Source of the DNA: an uncultured Anaerolineae bacterium
GTDB taxonomy: Bacteria; Chloroflexota; Anaerolineae; J036; Brachytrichaceae
Assembly (NCBI GenBank): GCA_938034415.1
Contig: CALHLE010000025.1
Span: 1-64,000, forward strand
Reading direction: 5' to 3'
Length of the DNA stretch: 64,000 nucleotides
A program made the translations under genes and the position numbers. The notes under the pieces are model-generated. The model was given only the letters and a program-made list of their open reading frames with translations, had not been told where the DNA came from and did no database searches. Numbering within the stretch: position 1 is the first letter of the stretch; every line of letters begins with the position of its first letter. Positions 39,138 through 48,100 of the stretch are shown here, one piece after another.

Positions 39138-39467
39138 TCACTCAGCGGCAGCGCGACACACCTGATCCACCATCTCGCGCGCCAGGCCGATGTAGCGGGT
39201 CGGATCGAGCAGACGGTCCAGATCATCATCCGATAGATGCGCGCGCACGAGGGGGTCTTCGGCTAACACCTCACGAAAGGGACGCTTCGTCTCAACAGCC
39301 CGCATCGCGCAGGCATAGACGACATCGTGCGCCGTCTGCCGGCCCACGGCTTGACCGAGCGCAAACATGACGGCCTCGGACATCATCAGCCCTTGCAGCG
39401 CATCCACGTTAGCGCGCATGCGCTCCGGATACACGCGCAGGCCGCCCAGCACGCGCGTCGTGCACAT
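39138..39467 (-). pseudogene. C-terminal fragment of a fumarate-lyase superfamily enzyme
   Basis: The minus-strand frame (stop at 39138) encodes about 105 residues matching the C-terminal domain of adenylosuccinate lyase or carboxymuconate cycloisomerase: LGGLRVYPERMRANVDALQGLMMSEAV, then HDVVYACAMRAVE, then HLSDDDLDRLLDP. Everything upstream is missing, because at about 39460 the sequence changes to a fragment of an unrelated gene on the other strand. Without the catalytic domains it cannot be active. Confidence 0.8.
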
Positions 39468-39717
39468 CGCCTCGGACTGGATCGTGGCGCGACGGCCGGA
39501 GTTCGAGGGCACACTGCTGGGCGACAAAGCGCACAGCGTGGTGCTCGACAACAGCAAGATCAAGCGCTTTGTGCCGGATTTCGTCTGCAACGTGTCGTGA
39601 GCCACAGGGGTGCGACGCAGCATCGCCTGGTTCATGGCCGACCCGGCTCGGCGCACCGTTGACGAAGCGCACAACCGAGTGCTGGACAAGTTGATTCAGG
39701 CGTATGTCTCGGGCTAA
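39457..39717 (+). pseudogene. C-terminal fragment of an NAD-dependent epimerase/dehydratase
   Basis: The plus-strand frame reads HIASDWIVARRPEFEG, GTLLGDKAHSVVLDNSKIKRF and VPDFVC, which match the end of sugar-nucleotide epimerase/dehydratase proteins. A TGA interrupts at 39598. The same frame then continues with GVRRSIAWFMADPARRTVDEAHNRVLD to a TAA at 39715, as in intact homologues. It therefore has both a 5' deletion and a nonsense mutation. It overlaps the start of the fumarate-lyase fragment by a few bases, marking a recombination joint. Confidence 0.8.
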
Positions 39718-39898
39718 CTGCGCAGCCGGTCGTTTGAGTCCATGCGCTGCGCGTCAAGCGCAGCAGCCTCGCGCCATCGCCGTCGGCGTATGTCCGCGCG
39801 CAACGAGCGCTCTTCGGTCTTCGGTTGGCGCGACCCACGGCGCCGTTGGTCCGTCGGGTGCGCGCGCCATCGGCTGACCGTGCACGATGGTCAGCGTG
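39718..39898. other. Non-coding joint between gene relics
   Basis: No conserved coding signal was recognised. One minus-strand frame holds the weakly suggestive RTLTIVHGQPMARA, which might be decayed amidohydrolase sequence. Confidence 0.3.
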
Positions 39899-40420
39899 CG
39901 GCTCGAGTCCGTTTGCACCGACGGTGTTGGTGTCAACGCGTGCCTTCACGCCCAGCACGAAGTCGCGATGCGCATCAATCAGCCTGCAGCACAGTTCCAC
40001 ATCGCAGTAATTCAAGTTGGCCAGCTCATATGTCATTGCCGTCAGGCCGATGGAAGAGATATTGAGCAAGGCATAGATGCGCGCGCGGGATGGACGGGCT
40101 ACATAGTCGCGCAAGCCGATTAGGTTGAACGCACCGGCAGAGCCGACATCCAGCCACGTCGTTACACCGCTGCGCGCTGCCACCGGATCGGCCTGAATGC
40201 CCCAAAAGGTCACGCCGTAGTACACATGCGTGTGCAGGTCCACCAAGCCCGGCATGACGATCTGGCCGGCCGCATCAATGACCCACGCAGCGCTCTCCGG
40301 CGGAATGTCGCGATCTACCGCCGCGACGCGATTGCGCTTAATTGCGACGTCGTAGGGCGCATGGAGGTTCTGGGCGGGATCAACGAGCAAACCGCTTTTG
40401 ATCAGCAGGTCGAATCGCAT
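39899..40420 (-). pseudogene. N-terminal fragment of an amidohydrolase/deacetylase
   Basis: From ATG 40420 about 174 residues match metal-dependent amidohydrolases: DLLIKSGLLVDPAQNLH, then VMPGLVDLHTHVYYGV with the metal-binding HTH, then SGVTTWLDVGSAGAFN, then GVKARVDTNTVGANG, which includes the likely carboxylated Lys. Homology ends near 39899; the frame then runs on without similarity. The remaining metal ligands and the catalytic Asp are absent. Homologues are deacetylases or dihydroorotase-like enzymes of about 380-400 residues. Confidence 0.8.
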
Positions 40421-40592
40421 GGCGGCAGTGAAACACGGCGCAAGGCAGCAGTCGAGGAGAACAACAGTAGACGGCGCAGCGTGCGCCGGAGACACACGCT
40501 GCGCCGTCAGCATGTTGACAGAGTTGCCGGCACAAGGCGCTTAGCGAAGTTGCTGCGCCGAAATCCGGAGTCGCGTAGAATCCGCGCTGCGT

Positions 40593-40910
40593 ATGCGACC
40601 GACCGAGATTACCGCCGACAAGACGAAGGCCATCCTCACGATCACCTGGGACGACGGGGAGATATCCGAGCTGCCCTTCGCACTGCTGAGCGATCTGTGC
40701 CCCTGCGCCGCTTGTAACGAGGAACGCAACAACCCCGACCCGCTTAAGATCATCCGCCCTCGCTCGCACGAGTTGGAGGCGATCAACCCGGTTGGCAGCT
40801 ACGCCATCAACATCATGTGGAAGGGCGGTTGCCGGTTTGGCATTTACTCGTGGGAGTATTTGCGAGAGATGAGCGACCTGCTGCGACGAAGCGCATCGCA
40901 AGATGGGTGA
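40593..40910 (+). CDS. DUF971 (GBBH-like N-terminal domain) protein
   Basis: A 105-residue protein with the DUF971 pattern: an N-terminal beta segment LTITWDDGEISELPFALLSDLCPCAACNEE with CPCAAC as a potential metal site, then INPVGSYAINIMWKGGCRFGIYSWEYLREM. The fold equals the N-terminal domain of gamma-butyrobetaine hydroxylase. Stand-alone members are often linked with iron-sulfur or Mrp-type proteins. The function is unproven. It starts at ATG 40593. Confidence 0.85.
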   Translation: MRPTEITADKTKAILTITWDDGEISELPFALLSDLCPCAACNEERNNPDPLKIIRPRSHELEAINPVGSYAINIMWKGGCRFGIYSWEYLREMSDLLRRSASQDG

Positions 40911-40927
40911 ACCGTCAATGCACTATA

Positions 40928-41110
40928 TCAGCACCTCTTTTTAAGCGCTGCGCGATGCCAGTGATGACTGTTCGGCAAGTCTAGCTTTTCTCTCACCTCG
41001 AACTTTACTTTGAGCCAACTTGCTGCGTATTTATTTGCCAGCCGATGCCCGTTGGGCAGTTTCCGTTGTTCTTCTCCGATAATTTCAAGGAGAGACTGAA
41101 TCGCGTTCAT
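40928..41110 (-). CDS. Small hypothetical protein, 60 residues
   Basis: From ATG 41110 a short, basic, mostly helical protein with a His-rich end is encoded. AGAGG lies 6 nt upstream, so translation is plausible. Base composition is more AT-rich than in the flanks. I recognise no family. The frame extends upstream to 41191 but with less support. It could also be the remnant of a larger transferred gene. Confidence 0.4.
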   Translation of the reverse strand: MNAIQSLLEIIGEEQRKLPNGHRLANKYAASWLKVKFEVREKLDLPNSHHWHRAALKKRC

Positions 41111-41191
41111 TGCATACCTCTTCTTGAGAGAAGAACGCACTTCGGCCCCCTTGCAGCCTATGAAAACAGTTAGATTTCGCCGAGATTTCAC

Positions 41192-41722
41192 TCAAAGCAC
41201 AAGGCCAGCCGAGTCCATCACTGCCTCTATAAGTAGGCGATGCACATACGCTTGCCTGCGCTGGCTCCAGGTGGCGCAGGTGAGCAAGAAGAGGCGACGA
41301 CCATCGCGCCGATAAATGGCTTTGACCTCGCTCGGCTGCAACAGGCGGCGCCTTACCGTGCGATAGCGCCACATTTGACCACTGCGCGCCTGCAACACCA
41401 CGCGCGCGCCGACGGGCAACGCCGCCAAGCCGTAGAACGGGCCGCGCGCGCCGCCCTCCAGCGTGACGTGGGCGGCCAGCACCATCGCCCACGCGTCGCC
41501 CGGCCAGCGCCCAGTAGTCTGCAGCAGCCCCACTTCGCGCGCGCCAAGCCGGCTCTCGTCCCACGCCCCGTTGACAATCGGCAGCGGCACCACCGGCGCG
41601 TCAAAGCAACCCAGCGCAGGAATGCTCAGCCTGGCCGGCGCATTGGGCCGACTTGACTCGTGCGGATGCCACAAGGCAAGCGCTAGGCCGCCGAGAAACT
41701 GCCTTCGACTCAGACCGGTCAT
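41192..41722 (-). CDS. Sortase with twin-arginine-like leader
   Basis: A 176-residue sortase-fold transpeptidase. The catalytic triad is visible: His85 in VLAAHVT, Cys149 in FLLTCATW and Arg162 in YVHRLL. Sortases cleave LPxTG-type signals and link the protein to the cell surface or to other subunits. The N-terminus SRRQFLGGLALAL resembles a Tat motif (S-R-R-x-F-L), unusual for a sortase, which normally has a plain membrane anchor. Its ATG overlaps the stop of the preceding LPETG-containing gene by 4 nt (ATGA), implying translational coupling. It is the last gene of the surface operon. The class is uncertain (D/E/F-like). Confidence 0.88.
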   Translation of the reverse strand: MTGLSRRQFLGGLALALWHPHESSRPNAPARLSIPALGCFDAPVVPLPIVNGAWDESRLGAREVGLLQTTGRWPGDAWAMVLAAHVTLEGGARGPFYGLAALPVGARVVLQARSGQMWRYRTVRRRLLQPSEVKAIYRRDGRRLFLLTCATWSQRRQAYVHRLLIEAVMDSAGLVL

Positions 41723-42387
41723 CGGCGACCCGTTTCGGGCAGCAGGTTAGGCACGATCAGCGTTTGCGTGGTGTTCGATTGCGTGACCCCGCGGCTGCTG
41801 GTCAGCACGGCCGTGTTGAGCAGCGCGTTGGGCGGCTGCGCGCGTTCGTTGACCCGCGCCGTAATCGAGATGGTCACGCGCTCGTTCGGCGCCATGTCGC
41901 CGAGCTGCAAGCGCCACACACGCCCAGCAGGGTCGTAGCTGAATGCGCCGCGCGGCACGCTCGCGCTCAGGTAATCCACCAACGGCGAAAGCGCATCACC
42001 CACCTCGACATTGTTTATCACAACCGGGTTGGGGTTGATGATGTCTATGACGAACACTACGATGTCGCCGACCTGCGCTTGTTCCAGGTTCACCTGCTTG
42101 ATGACGTAAGGGTCGCTTAGCACGGGCAGCGGCGTGCTGGCCGGCGGCTCCGGCGGTGGCGGCACATCAGTCGGCGCAAGGGGCGTCGGCGTGCTGGTCG
42201 GCGTCGGCGTGTCAGTCGGCGTGGGCGTGAGAGTGGGCGTTGGTGTGTCAGTCGGCGTGGGCGTCTCCGTAAAGCCTGCCGGCGCTTGCGGTGCAGGCGC
42301 CACAGGCTGCGCGGCAAGCAGCACCGCCGCAGCAATGACAACCAGGACACCAAGCGACAAAGCGGAAGTGAGTTTCTTGATGTTCAT
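41719..42387 (-). CDS. Small DUF11-domain surface protein ending in LPETG-RR
   Basis: A 222-residue protein. It has an N-terminal hydrophobic leader (residues 6-26) and a Thr/Pro-repeat linker (TPTPTDTPTP type, residues 38-85). One DUF11-like beta module (about 92-210; VIKQVNLEQAQVGDIVVFVIDI, VEVGDALSPLVDYLSA) follows, then the C-terminal LPETG at 216-220 followed by only RR. The LPETG is a textbook sortase signal and the sortase gene comes next, but the usual hydrophobic tail is absent. It could be the sortase substrate or acceptor subunit. It lies 36 nt after the C25 peptidase gene. Confidence 0.85.
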   Translation of the reverse strand: MNIKKLTSALSLGVLVVIAAAVLLAAQPVAPAPQAPAGFTETPTPTDTPTPTLTPTPTDTPTPTSTPTPLAPTDVPPPPEPPASTPLPVLSDPYVIKQVNLEQAQVGDIVVFVIDIINPNPVVINNVEVGDALSPLVDYLSASVPRGAFSYDPAGRVWRLQLGDMAPNERVTISITARVNERAQPPNALLNTAVLTSSRGVTQSNTTQTLIVPNLLPETGRR

Positions 42388-42423
42388 GCCTTCCTGCTCC
42401 TCATGAAGAGCATCTAACGACGA

Positions 42424-45108
42424 CTAAGGGGCGACGCGTTTCATTACTGGTAGATAGTTCGTGTGGGTCGCCCAGCGTTGGTTGATCCGCAGCGTGGGAT
42501 CACCTAGCAGCGTATAGGTATCCAGCATATCTAGGTAGCTGCCGCCGGCGGCGAGGCTGAGCTTGCCGGCCAGCGCCGCGTCGCCGAGGCGCGCGCCGCC
42601 TAGCCAGCTTGCGGCAAAACCGTCGCCCAGCGCATCGTGTCCGGCGCTGAGCGTGAGGCCGGTCGCGCCCCAGGTCGCCACAGCGCCGCGCCCGTCAACG
42701 CGCACTAACGTCTCATCCAGCGTGTCTTGCAACTCATGGAAGCGCGATGTGTAGCACGTCAGGCCGACGACCACCGGCAGCGTGTCGCGCGGCGGCAAAG
42801 CTGGCGCATCATCACGATGCAGGAGGCGCTCAACCGCCCATTGACGCGGCGAGGCATGTCCGAAGTAAGCCAGCAGCCGCGCCTGCGGCCAGCGACCCAA
42901 CAGCACATGGCGCGTATCGGTGAGCGCGGCGCTGCTGACCATCGCAGCAGTCAGGCCAACGTATGGCGCCGGCACGGCCTGCGCGAGCGCGCTGGCTTTG
43001 GCGGGGAAGTTGCCCCCAGCGTCGGCATCGTCGGCGACGACCAATGCCAATCGGTCGGCAGCGGTGAGCAGGGCATCCTCGTAGGCCAGCGTCTTGCGCA
43101 CCAGGGCCTGCGTCTCGGTGAGCGTGTTCACCGGCCAGCGCCCGAGCGCGATGTCCGGCAGCGCATCGTCGCCATCCACCGCGACGAAGCGGTTATCTGC
43201 CGCTGTCTCGCCGAGGCGCGGCTCCACCTCGGCCAGAAATGGCGGGATGAGCGTCGGCGGCGAGGCGGCGCGGTAGCGCTTGGGGTCTAGCGTGCCATCG
43301 CCCACCAGGAGCGCGTAGGCCGGCGGCGTCGCCTCGCGGTAGTGAGCCGCGAAGTAGGCGCGGATGGCCAGCGGGTCGGCGCGACCATCACCGTAGTGGT
43401 CGTAGACAGCTTGAATCGTCTGCGTCACCACCGTCAGGCCCTGCGCCTGCCGCCGCGACGCTAGGGGAGCCAGGACGGGCAACAGCGCATCAGGGGCGAT
43501 GATGTGAAAATCGCCGCTCGCCGCATTGAGCGCCGCAGGCGCGCGCACGCGCAGCGGCGCCGCCGCATCGGTGAACGTCGCGTAGTCGCGCGGGAGCGGC
43601 GCTGCTGTGTCGGCGAAGGTGATGCCGCTGCCGTCAGAGTGCCAGCCGGTAAGCCGCGTGGGATGCGTAGGCGTGGTCACGTCCAGCACATATAGCGGGA
43701 GGAAGCGCAGCCGGTAGCGATGCGCGGCTGTCTCGCCCCGCCAAGGCGGAGCTAGGCCCGCTTGTCCCACCGTCGGCAACGTCACGGCGAAGGCATCGAG
43801 CCACATCCCTTCTACGCTGACGCCGCTCAGGCCGGGCAGCGTCACGCTGAGCGTGTTGTTGGGGCCGGCGTAGGCCAGAGCCGTCATCGTGATCGCCTGG
43901 CGGCCATCCCAGGCGACCTCGCCCGCCAGTGCGCCGTTCAGCCAAAGCTGGGCGCGATGGTCGGGGTTTTGTGGTGGGTCGGTGTAGCCGATCAGCCAAG
44001 CGGTGATCGTGACCGGCTGCGTGCCAGTCAGCGGCAGGGTGAAGGCGTAGCTCCAGGTCTGCCCGCGCTGAAGGTTCACCCAGGCCCAGCGGTCGCCGTC
44101 GCGGTGCGCTGGCGGGCGGCAGCCGCAATCGGGTGTGTAGAGGGCGTTCTGCTCAAAGCGCAGCGTTGCGTATAGCGCACCAGACGGCTGCCCGCCAGGC
44201 GCAACGTCGCGCGAGGCCATGCGCGCCACCGGCGCATCGGCCACTTCCAGCGCCCACGTGTCATGGTCGGCGTAGCGGCTGAAGCGCGGCGCTGCGTAGA
44301 ACAGCAAGCGCTCATCATCCTCGAAGGCGTCGTCGGCGTCGCCCTCCCAGAGCATGGGCACTTCGATTGCGCCCTGGCGCAGCCGCAGGCGGTGCGGCGA
44401 GCCGACGCCCACGCCGGCCTGCGCCAGCGCCGCGCGCGTGATCGCCACCAGCCCAGGTTGTGACACGTCCACCAAGGCGAGCGGTGTGACATAAGCCTGG
44501 CGCGCCGCCGGCGCGATCGAGGCGCGCCGGGGCGCCACTTCAGACGGGTTCACCACTTGCGCGCGGATGCTGCGCAACAGGCCTTCCTCCTTGCTACCCA
44601 AGGGGGCCAGCTCCCCTCGCGGAACCGGCCAACGCACCGTGGCGCTCAGGGCGCGCACCACCTCCCAGCCTTCTGGCAGCGGACGGGCGGGGAAGAACTG
44701 CACGCGCGCCAGCGAGACGCCGCGCACCACCCCCACCCGTTCCACGTGCACCGGCCAGCCCGTTGGCAACGCTTGCGAGATGGCGTTGCCGACAGTGGCA
44801 GGCAAGGTGAGCGTCGGGATGCGCTCGGTGCGCAGGTCGCGCACGCTGAGTTGCGGCAAGCCCGCTGCTTCCTCCGGCAGGGCGATGAGCCAGGCGGCGA
44901 AGGGCAATGCCTCTCCCTCGCCAAGCGGCCAACGCAGCGGCAGCGCCGGCAGCGCCTCCGGCGTCAGCTCGGCGCGCAGATGCAACGCCCCAGGCTCAAC
45001 CGTCGTCTGAAGTCCAGGCGCGATCGCAGCATGCGCCGGGACCCGACAAGCCATTGCCGCCAGCGCTACGGCCAGGATGCTTCTCAGGCGCGCCCCCATC
45101 GCCGACAC
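42424..45108 (-). CDS. Secreted C25 (gingipain-type) cysteine peptidase
   Basis: An 894-residue protein with a signal peptide (residues 1-28). A large N-terminal beta-rich region (30-510) includes a Cys pair in CGCRPP and jelly-roll-like segments. The peptidase C25 domain covers about 515-880. Domain signatures are FHIIAPDALLPVL, YALLVGDGT, the catalytic His751 in LAYFGHASPRQW, the catalytic Cys785 in VVVGLTCYTSRF, and the terminal DTYTLLGDPTLRIN. The usual GHG is GHAS here. C25 enzymes are caspase-clan endopeptidases; in Bacteroidota one member (PorU) trims and attaches surface cargo. A processing role for the adjacent giant protein is inference. It lies 22 nt after that gene. Confidence 0.9.
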   Translation of the reverse strand: MSAMGARLRSILAVALAAMACRVPAHAAIAPGLQTTVEPGALHLRAELTPEALPALPLRWPLGEGEALPFAAWLIALPEEAAGLPQLSVRDLRTERIPTLTLPATVGNAISQALPTGWPVHVERVGVVRGVSLARVQFFPARPLPEGWEVVRALSATVRWPVPRGELAPLGSKEEGLLRSIRAQVVNPSEVAPRRASIAPAARQAYVTPLALVDVSQPGLVAITRAALAQAGVGVGSPHRLRLRQGAIEVPMLWEGDADDAFEDDERLLFYAAPRFSRYADHDTWALEVADAPVARMASRDVAPGGQPSGALYATLRFEQNALYTPDCGCRPPAHRDGDRWAWVNLQRGQTWSYAFTLPLTGTQPVTITAWLIGYTDPPQNPDHRAQLWLNGALAGEVAWDGRQAITMTALAYAGPNNTLSVTLPGLSGVSVEGMWLDAFAVTLPTVGQAGLAPPWRGETAAHRYRLRFLPLYVLDVTTPTHPTRLTGWHSDGSGITFADTAAPLPRDYATFTDAAAPLRVRAPAALNAASGDFHIIAPDALLPVLAPLASRRQAQGLTVVTQTIQAVYDHYGDGRADPLAIRAYFAAHYREATPPAYALLVGDGTLDPKRYRAASPPTLIPPFLAEVEPRLGETAADNRFVAVDGDDALPDIALGRWPVNTLTETQALVRKTLAYEDALLTAADRLALVVADDADAGGNFPAKASALAQAVPAPYVGLTAAMVSSAALTDTRHVLLGRWPQARLLAYFGHASPRQWAVERLLHRDDAPALPPRDTLPVVVGLTCYTSRFHELQDTLDETLVRVDGRGAVATWGATGLTLSAGHDALGDGFAASWLGGARLGDAALAGKLSLAAGGSYLDMLDTYTLLGDPTLRINQRWATHTNYLPVMKRVAP

Positions 45109-45130
45109 TTCCTTGCGCCTTGCAGCTCGC

Positions 45131-48100
45131 TCACTCCATCCGCGGCGACGCTATCACGATCGGCAGCCACAGGCGCGGCGACAGGCCAACGGGCGCGTAC
45201 ACCGGCGCGGGATGCCGCGTCTCCTTTCCTGCCGTGTCCACGTCGGCCAACCAGTACCACCACACGCCGTCGGCGGGCGCAGTGTCCTCAAAGGTGTAGC
45301 TGGCGCCGCCGGTTCCGCCCATCGCTGCGGCTACCTGGCCGATGAACTCCGCCTGCGCAAAGTCGTTGCTCGGCGCGCGATAGAGCCTGAAGGCGAAGTT
45401 GTCCTGTTCAGTCTCGGTCTCCCAGGCGAGGGTCACCTGCCGGCCGTTGACCGCCGCCACGTAGAACACCCGCAGCGTCACAGCCGTGGGCACGTTGTTC
45501 ACCTCGGCGCTGTCGTCCGGCATCGTGGTGGGGTTGCCGTATTCGTCCTGCGTGCCCGCTTGCACCGAGGCGTAGTTCACCGTGGTGGTGATGTCGCTGA
45601 TCACGCGGAAGGTGACGGTGATGACGAAGCTCTGGCCGGGCAGGAGCGGCGCGCCGTAGCCATGCGGCGCCGAGCCGGTCAGGTCGCTCCAGGTGAGCGT
45701 CCCTGTCGCCGAGATTTGCGGCGCAGGCGTGGCCGATGCGTAGGCCAGCTTGGCGCCGTCGAACTGGTCGCGCAGCCGCAGCGGCGTGATGGCGCTGGGG
45801 CCGGTGTTGGTCACCCGAATGGTGAAGGTGACGTGATTCGGCGCGATGGGATCGGTGTCTTGGCCAACGAGCGTCTTCTTGATGGCCAGCGACGGCTGCA
45901 CCGACAGCACCGGCCGCTGGCTGGCGTTGTTGCTTGGGTTGTCGCCGGGCGTGTCGGTGGTCACCTGCGCCGTGTTGGTCAGCGGCTGGCCGTAGCCCAC
46001 CGTCGGCGAGATGCGCACCACCACGGTGATGACGATGCTCTGGCCTGCGCCAAGGTTGCCCAACGACCAAACCAGAGTATTGCCGCTCACGCTGCTCGGC
46101 GTCGGTACTGCCGTCGAATACACCAGGCCGACGTCCAGCGTGTCGGTGACGATTGCGTTTTGCGCCAAGCTTGGACCGTAGTTAGTCACCACCAGCGTGA
46201 ACGTGACGGCAGCGCCGGGCACGGTGATCGAGACCGCGCTGTGTTTGGTCAAAGCGATCTCGGCTTGGCTGTTCACCGGCGTCGTGACGTCGTCCGTGTT
46301 GTTGCTCGGATCGTCGCCCGGCGTCGTGGTGGTCACCACAGCCGTGTTAGTGATGAAGCTGCTGGTCGGCAGCGCCGCGCTCACTTGCGCCACTGCGGTC
46401 AGCACAATGGATTGCCCCGCAGGCAAGGCGCCCAGCGTCCAGGTCAGCAATTGACCGGCCGCTACGGCAGGCGGCGCCGTGCTGACCAGGGAGACGCCCA
46501 TCGGCAGCGTGTCGGTGACGACGACGTTCTGCGCATCGCTGGGACCGCTGTTCGTCACGAGCAGGGTGTAGGTGAGCAGGCCGCCGGCTGTGGCGACGCT
46601 CGGCGTAGCTGCCTTGGTCAGCGCGATCTCCGCGCGCGTCTCGACCGGCGTCTCCACTGTGTCGGTGTCGGTCAGCCCGCTGCCATCGCCGATGCCCACC
46701 ACGTTGGTCAGGATGGCCGGAGCAGTCACAGCGCTGTTGACCGAGACGACGACGGTGAGCACACCACTAGTCGGCGGGTTCAGCGTGCCGAGCGCCCAGG
46801 TGATCACGCCGCCGCTCACGCCGCAGCTTGGCGTGCAGCTCTGGAAGGTGACGCTAGGCGGCAAGGTATCGGTGATCAGGACAGCTGGCGCCGGCTGATT
46901 GCCGCTCACGGTGTATCGCAGCGTGTAGGTGAGCAGCGCACCAGCGGTGGCAATGGTCGGCGTGGCCTCCTTGCTCACCGACAGCGTATGGCTGCTGACC
47001 ACGCTCGTCGTCGCGGTGTCGGTCGAGGTGATGCCGCTGCTCTCCGCGATCAACGCCGTGTTCACGATCTGCGTGCCGCTGACCAGCGGGCTGGCCACCT
47101 GCACCACCATCGTGAGCACACCGCTCGCCTGCGTGATGCCGCCGGCCGGCGCCAGCACATCGCCGAGGCTCCAGATCACCGCGCCGGCGTTGCCTGCGCC
47201 GGGGTCGCTCGTCGCCGGTGGGATGGCAGCGAAGAACACCGTGTTCGCCGGCGTGGCGTCGCTCACCACCACACCCAGGGCGGGCGCGTCACCGCTGACC
47301 GTGTAGCGCAGCGTGAAAGTCAACAGCGCGCCGGCGCCCACTGGATCAGGCTGCGCCTGCTTGTCCAGTTGCAGCGTGAGCGAGGCAGTGACGGTATCGG
47401 TCACCGTGGCGGACGTTGGCGTCGGCGTCTCGGTGCTGGTCAGCGCAGCGGTGTTGGCGATGGCCAGGCCGTTGGTGAGCGGCGTCGCCACCGTCACGGC
47501 GAAGGTCAGCGTGACCGGCACGCCGGGCGGCAGGGCGTTGATCGTCCATGTGAGCAACGGCAAGGCCGCGTCGCTGCGCGCATCGCCGCCGGCAATCGAG
47601 CCAGGCACGTATGTGGTGAAGGCCGGCACGGTGTCGCTGACGACCACGTTGTTCGCCGTAGCGTTGCCGGTGTTGAGCACGACCAGGGTATACGTGAGCG
47701 TGTCGCCTGGTCGCAGGGGCGGGCCATTGCCGTCCTGACTGCTCTTGGTGAGATTGAGGATCGGCAGGCTGCCAACGACCGTCGTCACCGTGTCGGTATC
47801 GGTGATGCCTTCCGCGCTGGTGATGTAGCCGGTGTTGACGATCAACGAGCCGTTCGGCAGCGGGCTGGCGACCTGCACGAGCAACGTCACCACGCGAGAC
47901 TGGCCGACATCCACTATGCCAACCGTCCAGCTCACCACGCCGCCGGACTCGCCACACGGCGCAGGCGCGCAGCTCACGAAGCTGGTATTGGCCGGCAGCG
48001 CGTCGGTGATGACCACGCCGGTCGCCGAAACCACGCCCGCATTGGTGACCGCCAACGTGTAGGTCAGCAAACCACCCGCCTCGACGGCCGTGGGCGTGAA

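Noticed and set aside
40514-40592. Continuation of the amidohydrolase frame upstream to 40513
   Set aside because: The 31 residues before ATG 40420 show no family similarity and lie in the intergenic gap.
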